From contig JAOVFP010000005.1 in the NCBI GenBank assembly GCA_025738555.1, positions 5,642,001-5,706,000 of the forward strand: DNA of 64,000 bases, written 5' to 3'. A model generated the notes under the pieces. It saw nothing but the letters and a program-made list of their open reading frames with translations. It searched no databases and was not told the origin of the DNA. The position numbers and the translations under genes were made by a program. Source of the DNA: Cyathus striatus. Its lineage: Eukaryota; Basidiomycota; Agaricomycetes; Agaricales; Nidulariaceae. Within the stretch, counting starts at the first letter, position 1. Each line of letters begins with the position of its first letter. Shown in pieces: positions 47,518 through 58,105 of this stretch.

Positions 47518-48802
47518 GGACAACCTTGAATAGGGACAAGGAATCCTATTCCAAAGGGCGAGATTGTATTTAAATGCTTCGAATGCATGAATCCTGGCCA
47601 TCGTGGCAGTGTTATTTCCGTTAAGGCGACTCCGGATTGAAGAGGCGTCACAGATTAGAAGTTCAGCAACAACTGTGTGGTGCATCCTCCAAAAGGGTTC
47701 CATCTCAGATCTCAGATCTGGTTCGGTCGACCATTGATTCCATCAATCCATCAATGATTCAATCTGCCATGCGAATCTAATCACGTCATAGTTGTGTTCC
47801 CGGCTCGCCTCGTCGGCGTCGCATTCAAGATCATGAGAAAACGAGGGAACATAAAGTCGCCGCTGGCCACCGATTATACTGACTATTCTTCACGCTCTTG
47901 AACAACATTCGTATTTTTACCAGGCATTAAAACTCGCACAATGCATTCAATTGCAGGGCAGTGCAGTTCTCACCCATCCAGGCAATACCCTTCAACCACC
48001 GCAGTACATTTCGCCTATAGGCTACAGCACAGGAAAGTTGACTCGAAAATACTTTTATCGGGTGATTTTACACCATCTTGAATTGACCGGGGCTTTGAAG
48101 AAGTTACTCAGACAACGTCATTCCGAGAAATATAGCTTATGACACACATGAATTGTCAAAAAAACCGAAGATATTGATAACGCCGCCACTAATTACTATT
48201 AATATGCTCTGAAAGGTTCTGAACTTGCAAGAAATCCCCTGGAGCCCCTGGGTTCCTCCTGTGTAACTCTTGTAGATCTGAAAAAGTCTGAACAACGCGC
48301 TACAAAGCGGCAGCATACGTCAGGCACGTTCGACTTTTAAGGAGGCTTCACTTTTTCCGCTTGCAGTCCCCTAGGGGCCAAGGCCCTCACCAGGTACCAC
48401 ATCTTACTTAGAAGTTAGCAAATACTGGAATTCTCCATGAACCACTTATAATGAAGCACACTGAAAATGAGCACAGTACGTAGTAGATTGCAAGCACCCA
48501 GAGCATATGCCATATATAGGGCAACGCTCGCGAGGTTGAAACCGATGTCCAACATCGATTTCATTGAGACAAATTCAGCATCACTTTTAAGATGATCTGC
48601 AACCGGTCAGGTCCTGTCAGGCCCCAGGAATAATAATAGGGGACATATATGATTATGATATTATCCAAAAATGTTATTCGAGCGCTGTACTTATTAGGAC
48701 GATATTTGATCATATTAACATATATAAGTAGTACTGCAAAGGCTGAAATTTCTTGCCTGGCTAACTCCTGCCGTCCCCTCTTTCCACCTACACTCCTGAA
48801 AG
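47518..48802. promoter_or_regulatory. Divergent intergenic region with hydrophobin TATA box
   Basis: 1.3 kb between the glycosyltransferase copy 2 start and the hydrophobin. TATATAAG at 48721-48728 lies about 75 bases upstream of the hydrophobin ATG and is a good TATA box. Small open frames (47951-48142, 48649-48873) are not supported. A CCTAGGGGCCAAGGCCC GC-rich patch sits at about 48370-48388. Confidence 0.45.
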
Positions 48803-49381
48803 ATGAAGTTCTCCGCCCCCCTTGCTCTCATCCTCGCCGCTGCAACTGCAGTGAGTGCCATCCCAACTGCTGAGACCAACGCAGGTCGTCTCGCAAGAGG
48901 CCTTCCCCCTATGCCGCCCATCAAGCGCGCTACAAAAGTAGAAGGTATGAAAGTCATGGTTTGAAAAAGATTCAGAGAGCTTATGAGACATGTACAGCTG
49001 CTAGGCGCCGGGCACCATCAGGCGTTCCGGACGTTTGCAGCAGCGGCACTAATCTCAAGTGCTGCCACAACTTGAAGAGCCCCTCGGACAGCAGCGCGAA
49101 GGTCATCATTGCCTTGCTGCAAGTCAAGAACGTCGATCCCAACTCAACTGTTGGATTGACATGCGTTCCTTTGACCAACATTGGGTATAACGCCGGGGTC
49201 TGGTGAGTGTATTCGACGTCGACTTTCTTGCTGGGATTCTAAGCGATATTTTTATAGCAAAAGCAAGCCTGCTTGTTGCGAGAAGGACTACCTTGGGGGT
49301 GTTCTTTCGACTGGTTGCACAGCAGGTAAGCCTACTTACCATGCATGATGAACAAATTACTGATGCACAGTATCAGTCTGA
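48803..49381 (+). CDS. Class I hydrophobin
   Basis: Small secreted amphipathic protein that coats aerial hyphae, fruiting bodies or spores. Four exons (48803-48944, 48998-49202, 49258-49325, 49371-49381) give 141 residues in an exact frame. Signal peptide MKFSAPLALILAAATAVSA, then a pro-like basic stretch with LARGLPPMPPIKR. The eight-cysteine pattern is complete: C-x7-CC-x32-C-x12-C-x5-CC-x12-C, ending GCTAVSV. Spacing between the CC pair and the third cysteine block fits class I. The introns fall between cysteine blocks and the last coding exon is only 11 bases. A TATA box lies about 75 bases upstream. The basic segment before the first cysteine is longer than in many class I hydrophobins. 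Confidence 0.9.
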
Positions 49382-50231
49382 ACTTACCTTTTGTAACTTA
49401 CCCTCGAATTTTACCTTCACGGAGTGCTCGGATTCTCACCGAAGATTTCTTATGTACAATTTGTCTGTCTTTTCAGCTGCTTTGACTTGGTATTATATAT
49501 TACTGGATTTCACACCGCGTACTTCCTATGTAGCGCTTGTAATGGACTACTGTGACTTTTCATTCGAAATGCTACCGTTGTGCGAAGATCAAGTGGTCGA
49601 ATCTATTCCAAGGTAACTATAAGTTCAGTTTGTTTCCACCGAGTCCCGACGGTACGGAGCTGGATACAAATGACGATGGATGTAAGTGGAGTCAAAGAGG
49701 AAAGAGGATAAACCGAGCGCCAAACTGGTTGATGCGCCGGAACATCCCGGCGCGTCTTTACTTGAAGCAACCCCGAAGTCCGCATACACTTTTGCTACAT
49801 ACATGGTCATATTGCGTCCTATTGTGTTCCATCCTCGGCATTTGGTTTACCAAGCGATTCGACTGGCTATAACTACTGTAGCGCTTTATGAGAAGATGTC
49901 ATACTGAAGGATGTACGACATATAGTGGTCCTGAATCAACGAAACGGAAGCATATATTCTAATAAGTGGTCTCGTTTGGGTCTTGCGGGAGTACGTATCG
50001 CCATGTCTTCGTAAAACGTCTTTTGTAACTATACGGAAGTAGTTTCTTTTTGTAAAGCTGATTGTTTCTACCTTTCAAGGCTAACAAGGACTTTCTGCCA
50101 TGTAGTAACACTTCAGCAACATTCTACGTAGCATTCTGCCGTAAACACCAAAACGAGTATTTCAATCTCTTAAATTGGCAAGACCACATGAATATGCGAT
50201 GTTCATATATGCACGAATCAAAATATTAATC
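49382..50231. other. Hydrophobin 3' flank, nothing firm
   Basis: 850 bases. A plus-strand frame at about 49686-49810 (ESKRKEDKPSAKLVDAPEH) is coding-like in composition but lacks clear exon borders and a recognisable family. Otherwise AT-rich with no structure. Confidence 0.35.
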
Positions 50232-50880
50232 CTACGAAGTTACTTCTGTCTCGCGAGCGGCCAAATAACCAGTGTTCCTAGTAACATCTTTTTTAACACA
50301 ATAGCCCAAGAAGAGTAATACAAAACAAATTATCACGTACGTGATAGGTGGAACTTCTCCAACAACTGTGAATAGGTCGCTTGTCGCATAAACGTCTAAA
50401 ACACTCCTATACTTCACGTTCAGAAGACTTCACGTTGGTTTAAACTGCTCCACTTACTTCACGCTTACAGCTTGTAGGTAGAAAGTATCACTGACAAAAT
50501 AAATCAGACCCCAGAACCGTAAAACTTGGGGAGCAGACCTATGGACTTACCCTCCTGGAACCTCATGCAAAATCCCGCTCACGTTCCCAGGAGCCGTTGG
50601 CACATTCCTCGCAAATTCGAACGAATCAAGGGAGATGTCATTCTGAATTTCAATTGAAATGAATTCGGGGTCGCCTTCTTCTACGGTCCAAGAGACGATG
50701 GCGTTGCCGTCTGTCTCGAGCTGTGTAGATCCTGGCCCCGGGATTGGGACATTGAGCTTTAGTGCGGTTACACTGAGGAACGACGCAAGCAGAAAGATGC
50801 TGATGAGGAGTGTCAGGAAGTTGCTCAATAGATGATAACGTAAATGAAATGTACAGAGAGAATTTGACTGTAGACTGCAT
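50232..50880 (-). CDS. Kre9/Knh1-like small secreted membrane protein, copy 1
   Basis: Member of the family with a Kre9/Knh1-type N-terminal beta-sandwich (as in fungal Ser/Thr-rich wall proteins); the function is not established, and a wall-associated role is inferred. Exons 50880-50855, 50799-50551, 50490-50458 and 50411-50232. Signal peptide MQSTVKFSLIFLLASFLSVT, then LKLNVPIPGPGSTQLETDG, IVSWTVEEGDPEFISIEIQN, the family-like AVSVKN-LDVYATSDLFTVVGE and a C-terminal transmembrane helix (TYVIICFVLLFLGYC) with a short tail ending ARETEVTS. A one-base loss near 50406 is needed to join exon 4; with it the product is about 162 residues. Paralogous to the genes at 55619 and 57105, sharing exon 1 and all intron positions. 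Confidence 0.7.
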
Positions 50881-53029
50881 GACTGTAGAGGTGGTTGGGA
50901 TTAGTGGTACGTTCTCAAAACATCTTATACTTATTGTCAACGTCGATGTTACTAGGCGAACTGATCTATTAGAACAAAGCCAGACATAAATAGATGTTTA
51001 CCACAACATAGCCTTCGTGGGGTAGCGTGGAACATGTGAAACCAATGTGGAACTTTAAGCTTAGGCTACTGCGCAGACTGCGCTTTGCCTATCATACAGT
51101 GTGGTTCCTATAATAATATCATTTCTTGCAACAGTGAGATGAAAAAAAAAAAAAAAGTTGAAACCAGTCTGTACTCATACTCGAAAGTTCGAAGCGTAGG
51201 ACGCTCGAAGTAACTTCAAGTATCTACAATTGCAAGTCAGCAGACTGGACACTAAAAATATATTCGTGCTTTAAAGTGCAAAGAGCCATGGAAAGGTTTT
51301 ATACTCATTGACACTCGCGGAGCAACGTGACCGTCGTGCTTAGTGCCGGATAAACGAAATCAGAGTGAGATGTCTTTGACCAATCTTTGATGCTTGGTTA
51401 TGGGGAAATCGAGCCTTTGATGTCCTAAAAGGCTTGGTAAAATAATCGAATTATGTGCGTTTGTTTTTGAGCATAGAACATGATCTTAGGCATGAAGCTG
51501 GAGGCTGTGAAATTAACAAGAAGCTGATGCTGTGAAATTCCGTAGACACATGTCCTGTATCGAAACGATGCCGGAAGTCTCTTTATGCTTTATGAGTGCA
51601 TATATTCGAGATAAAAGTCACAGAATAGAAGAAAAGTCAGTGATAGAGGACAGACGGTCCAAGGTCCAAGGTCCAAGGACAGTCGTGCGGCTCAGAGAGT
51701 CATTCCGTCGATTTCATATGATAGTATATTCAATTAGTATAAATCAATGATTGTCTATGATTGCCCGATACAATAGTAAACGCGACGGAAGCGGGGAGTC
51801 GGAAGGAGTCACCTTGCGGAACATCAACAATGGGAATACCGAGTCAAGCCTCGTGTTTTGGAGCGACGCCAACATTACATTCAGACGGATGCCTTTGTTT
51901 ATATATATTGAATCTAGAAGCCACAGCACTCCACTCTTCCGCCACTCAGACAACCTGCAAGTGACAAGTCTACGATGCGTTCCCATCCCCTCTTGCCAGC
52001 CCCCTTCTCTCCTCACCTTCACGAAACTTCGCCCCACTACACGTTAATATTTGTGAAATTTGGAACCACATTCCTGTACAAGACAAGATCTTCTAAGACT
52101 TCAAGCCAATTGCGCAAGTTGCCACATTGGAGCCTCCATCTGCGATTCATCCGTAACCAGATTTACTTACACAAGCTTTCATCTATTTCGTGCTTTGCTG
52201 CTTAGAAGTGTACCATGTAAGGAAGAAGAGTTTAAAGATTTCAATGGCCATAACGTAACGATGTCTCCAATGGGGTGGCACAGCCGTACACCAAAACTCG
52301 TCCTTAAGCCGTCATGGAGGATGGAGGAACTGAAAAGGTTCAGAACTGTCGAGATAGGTATCTTAGGTACTGCTCTATCTTGCTTCATACTGCTTCATGG
52401 TTCTTTGTGCTATGGATGGGAGTGGATGGATGTCATAGAGGTCATCGGGAAGCTCTGCTGTATACCATGACAGACCTGGCTTAATGATGCCACCTGGTCG
52501 AAATACGCATCTGAAAAGGATGGGATCCCTGACATGCGACTTGTGGATTAGGAGAAAGTCAGTAGGAACGTCGATGTGGCTTGCGGAAGATGTGTGTGCA
52601 CTAGGACCTTTTGGGAGGACTGGTATCGCTCTGTATGCGTGGCGGTGGGGTGCTATATGGCAAAGAGAAGTCTCTGGACATTGTGGTCTGCGCATAACGC
52701 TGGCTGGTCAAAACTATGATGATAAGGTTGGAGTTCTGGAGATACGCGCGACTGGTCGGACCCCATCAAGAGAGAGTCAAAGAGACATTGAGATAACCTT
52801 TAGATGACCTGAACTTCTTGGACAAAGCAACGCGTCGGCGTGGTCGCTCGTGTCAAAGCACTGTGTCGTCACGATATTTTACAGAGGAGGCTGACACTTA
52901 CCCAACACTTCCAGATTTGAACAGCATTCTGCTCGCTCATAAAGCTCATAAATTCCAGGTCGCAGTTCCTAGCCTCCCCATCTTTTTCTCCGTTACACAT
53001 TCACCACCACCTCAGCGCAATCCGACAAC
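50881..53029. other. Intergenic with poly-A tract and unconfirmed ORFs
   Basis: 2.1 kb. A 15-base A run lies at 51142-51156. The minus-strand frame at about 52695-52375 (HIDVPTDFLLIHKSHVRDPI, PGLSWYTAELPDDLYDIHP) has protein-like composition with no detectable introns, signal peptide or certain family. Plus-strand frames at 51751-52047 and 52060-52470 look less convincing. From about 52960 pyrimidine-rich sequence leads into the gene at 53030. Confidence 0.35.
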
Positions 53030-54985
53030 ATGGCCCCCATCTCATCCATTTTCTACTCCCCTCCCTCTTCTGCAACCGCAAGCGCATCCGGTTGGATTAT
53101 ACCTGCCATCGTCTTCGCTGTCATTGTTGCAATGTGCGTAATCAGTTTTGCGTTCGTTAAGGCTCGTTTGACGTCGAGGCGGAAGGTGAGTTCATCATCT
53201 GTCTGATCTTGTCAGTCATCGTTAAGCATGTTCTACTCTTGCGCCAGAGCAAGTTGGCGCCCCCGCCCTCACCCTCCTCTGAGAAAGAGGAGCCAGCCCC
53301 ATTTCCAATGCCCAGTCTACCCCTGTCTCCAATGGAGTACATTTTTTAACGCCTGCACCTACCTCGACCTCGACCTGTTCTGCCCAGTACCTTGATAAAA
53401 TGACATCAATCACTACTGCCATTATCCAATCATCCCGGTCAGCTTCCGTCTCCGTTGACACACCATCGTCAACCTATACTTTTGCATATAACCCTACCTC
53501 TGCCCCTTCTTCCACCCAATCACTAGGAATGCCAGAGAAATCGATGTTTACTACCCAATCTTTCAGGTTTGCTTCTGCTCCCACTGCCTCTTTTGCCCAG
53601 GCCGTACTTCAGGTTCCCTCAATCCTGTCTGCACCTCCCCCTGCAATTGAGGTTATCAAGGCATCAGACAGTTCAATAACTTCGGTTATGATCTCTGACA
53701 GCGAAGATCATACATATTTCTTGTCTGGTGAAGACACATTGGCCACCTCTGTTGAACTTCCTTTAGCTTCACCAGATTGCAAGATTCTAGGGCCTAGTGA
53801 TTCTGTTTTCTCATGTGCCTCTAGTTCTTCTTCTAGCTCTGCTTATACCACCGAATACATTCGGGATATCTCCATCAAAGCATCTTCAAGCACGACTTCT
53901 TCCTATAGCTGGTCCTCTACTTGTACCCTTGAATATGCACCTGATATCCGGCAAGCTGTATCAGAAGACGAAAGTCATTCTGCTCCTGCTATACCCGTTT
54001 CTACTGATACCGCTGCTGCTTCACCTCCTTCTCCCTCTATATCTCTTTCCTCATTCTCGTCCTGTTGGTCTGCCACGTCCAACGACTTGCCAATCCCCTT
54101 TCCGTCGAGTGATGAGGACGAAGAAATAGATTTAGGTCTTGCCAGTACTCTGGACTTATACACTACAGCCATTAATGAGCCGAAGCCTCTAGTGTCTGCA
54201 TCTCTCTATTATATTCCTCCAGGCTGCAAGGTTGGAAATCTACCCGAAATAGCATCTACGCTCACGGCCCCCATCTCTACAACTTCTACAGGTTCTTCAC
54301 CTCCACCTTCCACACCTCCACAGCTTCTATAGGTCTCACAGCTTCTACAGCTCCTCCACGTACTCCTCCTTGCCTCCTTGCACTCCTTGCACTCCTGGGG
54401 CTTCTCTTTCTCTTCCACCCTTATCTGTCAGTGCTGTTATAATACGATCGCCTTTCATAAAAGTTGTTGTTTCTTACCCGTTGAAGGTCACAACCACCCC
54501 CTCCCCCACTCCTTCTCATTCTCGTCCACCGTCGCTTCCTTCCTCTCGTCTTCCTTCTTCCGCTAGAACGATTGCAATGAGTCCTCCACTCATTAGGCAT
54601 CCTGACATTCATTCATGTCGTAAAGCTCCAGAGATTGCGTGTTTCCTTGTTTTCCTCCAGCTGCACCCCCTCGCAGAATTTCCACTAGAGAAACCTCTTC
54701 TTCAACTATACCTGATCGTTCCAAAGTTGATGAAGATGACCAAAAGATGAAAGAATCTGTGCCTCCGGCTCAGTCTTCATCTCCTCCCAAGTCTGCTACA
54801 CGCCGGATGCCGTCACCAGACTTTCTGTGTTTTCTCAGTCCTTTCGGTCAGGACTCTCCTCACTTATTTCGCTTTCTACTAGACATTCTCCCAAGTGTAA
54901 CCATCGTCATCGTCTTCGAAAAGTCAGCCCAGCCTACTACCCGCCTTGGGATATTTACACGATTTATGAGGATCAAGTGGACTAG
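53030..54985 (+). CDS. Ser/Thr/Pro-rich single-pass membrane protein, frame-broken
   Basis: Not recognised by family. Exon 1 (53030-53186) encodes a short extracytoplasmic N-terminus and a transmembrane helix (GWIIPAIVFAVIVAMCVISF) followed by KARLTSRRK, so the N-terminus is probably outside and there is no cleaved signal. After one intron (53187-53248) comes a long Ser/Thr/Pro-rich region with acidic patches (ISDSEDHTYF, SSDEDEEIDLG). The main exon is open from 53346 to 54332. It connects to exon 1 only if one base is missing in the T run at 53342-53347, and later blocks (TPSHSRPPSLPSSRLPS, DRSKVDEDDQKMKESVPP, and the likely C-terminus YYPPWDIYTIYEDQVD ending at 54985) need at least three more shifts. 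Topology and low complexity suggest a fungal sensor or scaffold-like protein, but no role can be assigned. Confidence 0.55.
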
Positions 54986-55618
54986 GCAGAATTGCCATCG
55001 TCGCCCAAGCTGTTTTTGTTTGAATTATTTATTTTGTTCTATCTTCTCGCATACCGGATCATCAAGCGATATTACCATATCTTTAGTTCATTCTATTATT
55101 TGGCATATCACTACTTAGAAGTTTCGGCATTTGCACTATATACCTTCATCTTTCGTCGTTTTTTTGACAAATATACCCCTGGTTTCAATAGATTTCATAT
55201 CTTTTAGAGATGACTCGCATAGCCATATAATGTAGTGGCTCAATGTATTTCACTTCGTTATCACAGTGCTGTTAGCTTTTATAGCAGTAAGCTGTGAGGA
55301 CACTCCGCAATCGAAAGTCGACTCGCATGATCCACCGTAGTACTTATCTGTCTTTTAGTAAGTACATGGCAGCATCCTCATCTCATTATACCTGTTCCGG
55401 AATGCGAGCGAGTGCTTTGCGATGTTCACATCAACATTGTATATATATTTCCGCCACAACCATACAAATCATTCAACTACTAATAATCTGTATACAATGT
55501 CCACTGCAGTGGTCACATAGTGGCCCTGCAAATTTAAGCTGTCTCGCACGCACTGCAACCGGCAGTCCTATGTTATGCATTAGCATATATAACAACGCAA
55601 AACGGAAAGTGACGTACG
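54986..55618. other. Intergenic, nothing supported
   Basis: 633 AT-rich bases between the Ser/Thr-rich gene and the second Kre9-like gene. The right end (about 55505-55620) is related to 57085-57170, the 3' end of the third Kre9-like gene, and marks the left limit of the local segmental duplication. Confidence 0.4.
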
Positions 55619-56150
55619 CTAAGCGCTAGGTGGTTCAAATGGTCCAACAACCGTGAACACGCCGCTAGTGCCGACAACATCCAAAACGTCACTTTATACC
55701 AGTGAGCACTGTCTTCGTCGGGTTAAATACCGGACACTTACTTTAGTTTAAATGCTTGCATGAAGTATGTATCGCTATCGCAAGACGAATTAATAACTGA
55801 ACTTAACAGTCGCTAGTAAATATCTTACCCGCCCGGAATATCGGTCAATACACCAGTCACATTTCCAGGAGCCGTAGGAACATTGTTCACGAACGCAAAG
55901 AATCGAAAATTATTCTGAATATTGATCGACATGATCTCGGGGTCGCCTTCTTCGAGGGTCCAAGTGACGAGGGCCTTTCCGTTTGTCTGGAGTTCTACGT
56001 CACCTGGTACAGGGACTGGAACATTCAGCTTCAATGCGGATGCACTGAGGAGGGAGGCGAGAAGAGAGACACTGTTGGTATTTTAGAATTTTGAATAGAA
56101 ATGGATTTGTTGGATAAGACGTACAAGGAGAATTTAGCTGTAAGCTGCAT
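55619..56150 (-). CDS. Kre9/Knh1-like small secreted protein, copy 2
   Basis: Paralogue of the 50232 and 57105 genes, with the same four-exon plan. Signal peptide MQLTAKFSLVSLLASLLSAS, then LKLNVPVPVPGDVELQTNGK, LVTWTLEEGDPEIMSINIQN, VNNVPTAPGNVTGVL, YFMQAFKLKND and VVGTSGVFTVVGPFEPPSA followed by a stop at 55619. Exon 4 starts at an acceptor GGTATAAAG, as in copy 3. Unlike both relatives it stops just before the transmembrane helix, although sequence related to the missing part continues downstream (about 55618-55540). It may encode a soluble secreted form, or the stop may result from decay or a sequence error. Confidence 0.7.
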
Positions 56151-56732
56151 GTCGAAGAGGTGAATGAGATGGAGGGTACATCTTTCCTCGAGACACTTTA
56201 TACTGTCTTTAAAGGCTGCGCGGAACCATGTTTTACTTCCCAGAATATTACCGACCTTAACGTATAATCGAATGCATCATCCCTCGGGGTAACGGAGAAT
56301 CTGTCAGCCTTCCAAACGATGAGAGAAATTATCATAGAAATCAAACGAAGCACGAAAATCCGTAATGGAATGACAGCCATGACATTGCAAATCATGGTAG
56401 AAAGCTTAAAATAAACAAAGATCTTCATACCGCTGAAAATTATGTCCGTCATACCCGTAAAAATGTAAAAATAATGAAGACATGGGGCTGTCTGAAATGG
56501 ATTGAGAGTGTTGTCGGCGTCTTGAGACCGTTTGGAGACCATTCGAATGTAATCAATTAACCCATGTGACAGAGTCAGCGTGGAACAAGCTGGGGCTCCC
56601 GAGTAAGGGAATAAAGAACCTAATCCATTGTAAGTAAGTCCTTATATCAGTAAAAATTTGTCGTTACTGGCACGGGGGATTGTGGCAGCAGGCGTTAAAC
56701 TAAGTACCCAAATTCAAATTCAAATTGAAGCC

Positions 56733-56975
56733 ATTATTTACACCTATTAAATTCAAAGCCATCGCCTCCACACAATACCCATTCCAGTAAACCCGTCGGC
56801 AAATTCACACGCGTCAATCCAAAAAATGCACTCTGCATCTTGTCCGCATCGCCACCCTCCTCGAACAACTCTAAAAACTGCAAAACCAAAACCACAATTG
56901 GCTCTGCAAAATCAGCAAACACGAAAGACTAAACAACTTAAGGATCAAAGGCATATGCCGACCCCTCAATTCCTG
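56733..56975 (+). pseudogene. Fragment of the RPA34 5' end
   Basis: Sequence from TTATTTACACCTATT to GGCATATGCC aligns with 59708-59995, the leader and N-terminal coding part of the RPA34 gene. In the RPA34 frame the pieces AKSA and GSKAY are preserved with silent third-position differences (AAG/AAA, TCT/TCA, AAA/AAG), while two in-frame stops (TAA) separate them. This indicates an old partial duplicate of a coding sequence that later lost function. Nothing of the rest of RPA34 is present here. Confidence 0.6.
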
Positions 56976-57104
56976 CATAATTCAGCAAAAACCATGTTGC
57001 CAGAACGTACAAAACAAAGTTCTAATTTAAATCAACTGCATCCTGTGTCCATAATGAAGCTGAGTGAGCTAGCCTCTACCCACGCAATTATCAATTCTAC
57101 AAAC

Positions 57105-57722
57105 TTACGCTGCTGTCGCGCGCGCCTCATAACCGGTAGTGCTACGATGTGTATTAGCATAATATAACATCGCAAGACAGAGAACAGCGTACGTGACAGG
57201 TGGAACCTCTCCAACAACTGTGAACTCGTCGCTGGTGGCGAAAACATCTAAAATATTTCTTTATACCGTCATTTAGTGAGTATTCTTCTAGCCAGATCTA
57301 AAATGACCGTTTACCCTGGGTTAACGGCTTGCAAGAAGAATGTATCACTGTCACAATATTGATTAATAACCGATTCGCTCGCAAGTAGATAGTCGTCTTA
57401 CCCGCCCGGAACACCGTCCATCACACCGCTGACACTTCCATCAACGGTAGGGACATTATTGGCGAACGCGAATGAGTCGAGAGAGACATTATTTTGAATT
57501 TCGATTGAAATGTTGGATGGGTCACCTTCCTCAACGGTCCAGGAGACGATAGCGCCACCGTTTGTCTCAAGTTGTGTGAATCCTGGTCCAGGGACTGGGA
57601 CATTGAGCTTCAGTGCAGATGCACCGAATAGGAGGCGAGGATAAAACACTGTTGACATATTAGAATTTAGAGTATGACTGGATCAGTTGGAGACGTACAG
57701 GAGAATTTAGCTGTAGATTGCA
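57105..57722 (-). CDS. Kre9/Knh1-like small secreted membrane protein, copy 3
   Basis: Third member of the local family, with four exons from 57722 to 57105. The short first exon encodes MQSTAKFS. After the intron the frame reads LFYPRLLFGASALKLNVPVP; in the paralogues this stretch is a clean hydrophobic signal peptide, so two offsetting indels may have changed it here. The mature part has FTQLETNGGAIVSWTVEEGD, ISIEIQNNVSLDSFAFANN, DTFFLQAVNPGNILDVFATS, DEFTVVGEVPPVTYAVLCLA and a short C-terminal hydrophobic segment ending YEARATAA. The AVNPGNILDVFATSDEF stretch is the best match to the Kre9/Knh1-type domain end. Function is unknown; a wall or surface role is inferred. Confidence 0.7.
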
Positions 57723-58105
57723 TATTTAGAGGTTAGTGAGATGGAGGATACATTCTTTCTCGAGACATCTTTATACTTATTCTCGACACAAGTCTTATGG
57801 AAATGGTCTTACTAGCGAATCCATTATTGACCAGGATAATCAACACCGTCGAATTCTTCAACGACTGTGCAGAACTGCGCTTTACTCCTCATCACATAGC
57901 CGAGCTTAACGGATATGGATACATCATTCCTTGAAACAGCGAAGAGCATAGTTACCTTCCAAGCGATAATAGAAATTATCATAAAAATACAATAAAACAC
58001 AAAAATCAGTGCAGTGAGGCAATCTGTCGCAATCGAATGGCATTGCAAATCGTGGTGGAAGTTCATACCGCTGAAAAATCTGACCGTCATACCCGTCACA
58101 GATTT

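Larger units (their letters stand above)
55619..58105. repeat. Local segmental duplication containing Kre9-like copies 2 and 3
   Basis: Two related units, about 55505-56560 and 57085-58105. Each contains a Kre9-like gene and then a further 350-400 bases of upstream flank with long shared patches, such as GAAATTATCATA-AAAT, TTCATACCGCTGAAAA and CCGTCATACCCGT (56328-56460 against 57970-58096). Between them lies the RPA34-derived fragment at 56733-56975. Divergence is high enough that the event is not recent. Confidence 0.6.

Noticed and set aside
51142..51156. 15-base A run as a possible retroposon tail
   Set aside because: No target-site duplication, intron-less gene copy or element body is visible on either side.
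57824..58099. Similar minus-strand hydrophobic ORFs upstream of Kre9-like copies 2 and 3 (also 56198-56542)
   Set aside because: Both start MTGMT and share an MIIS-I-WK block, but changes fall at all codon positions and lengths differ. Shared flank of the segmental duplication explains the similarity.
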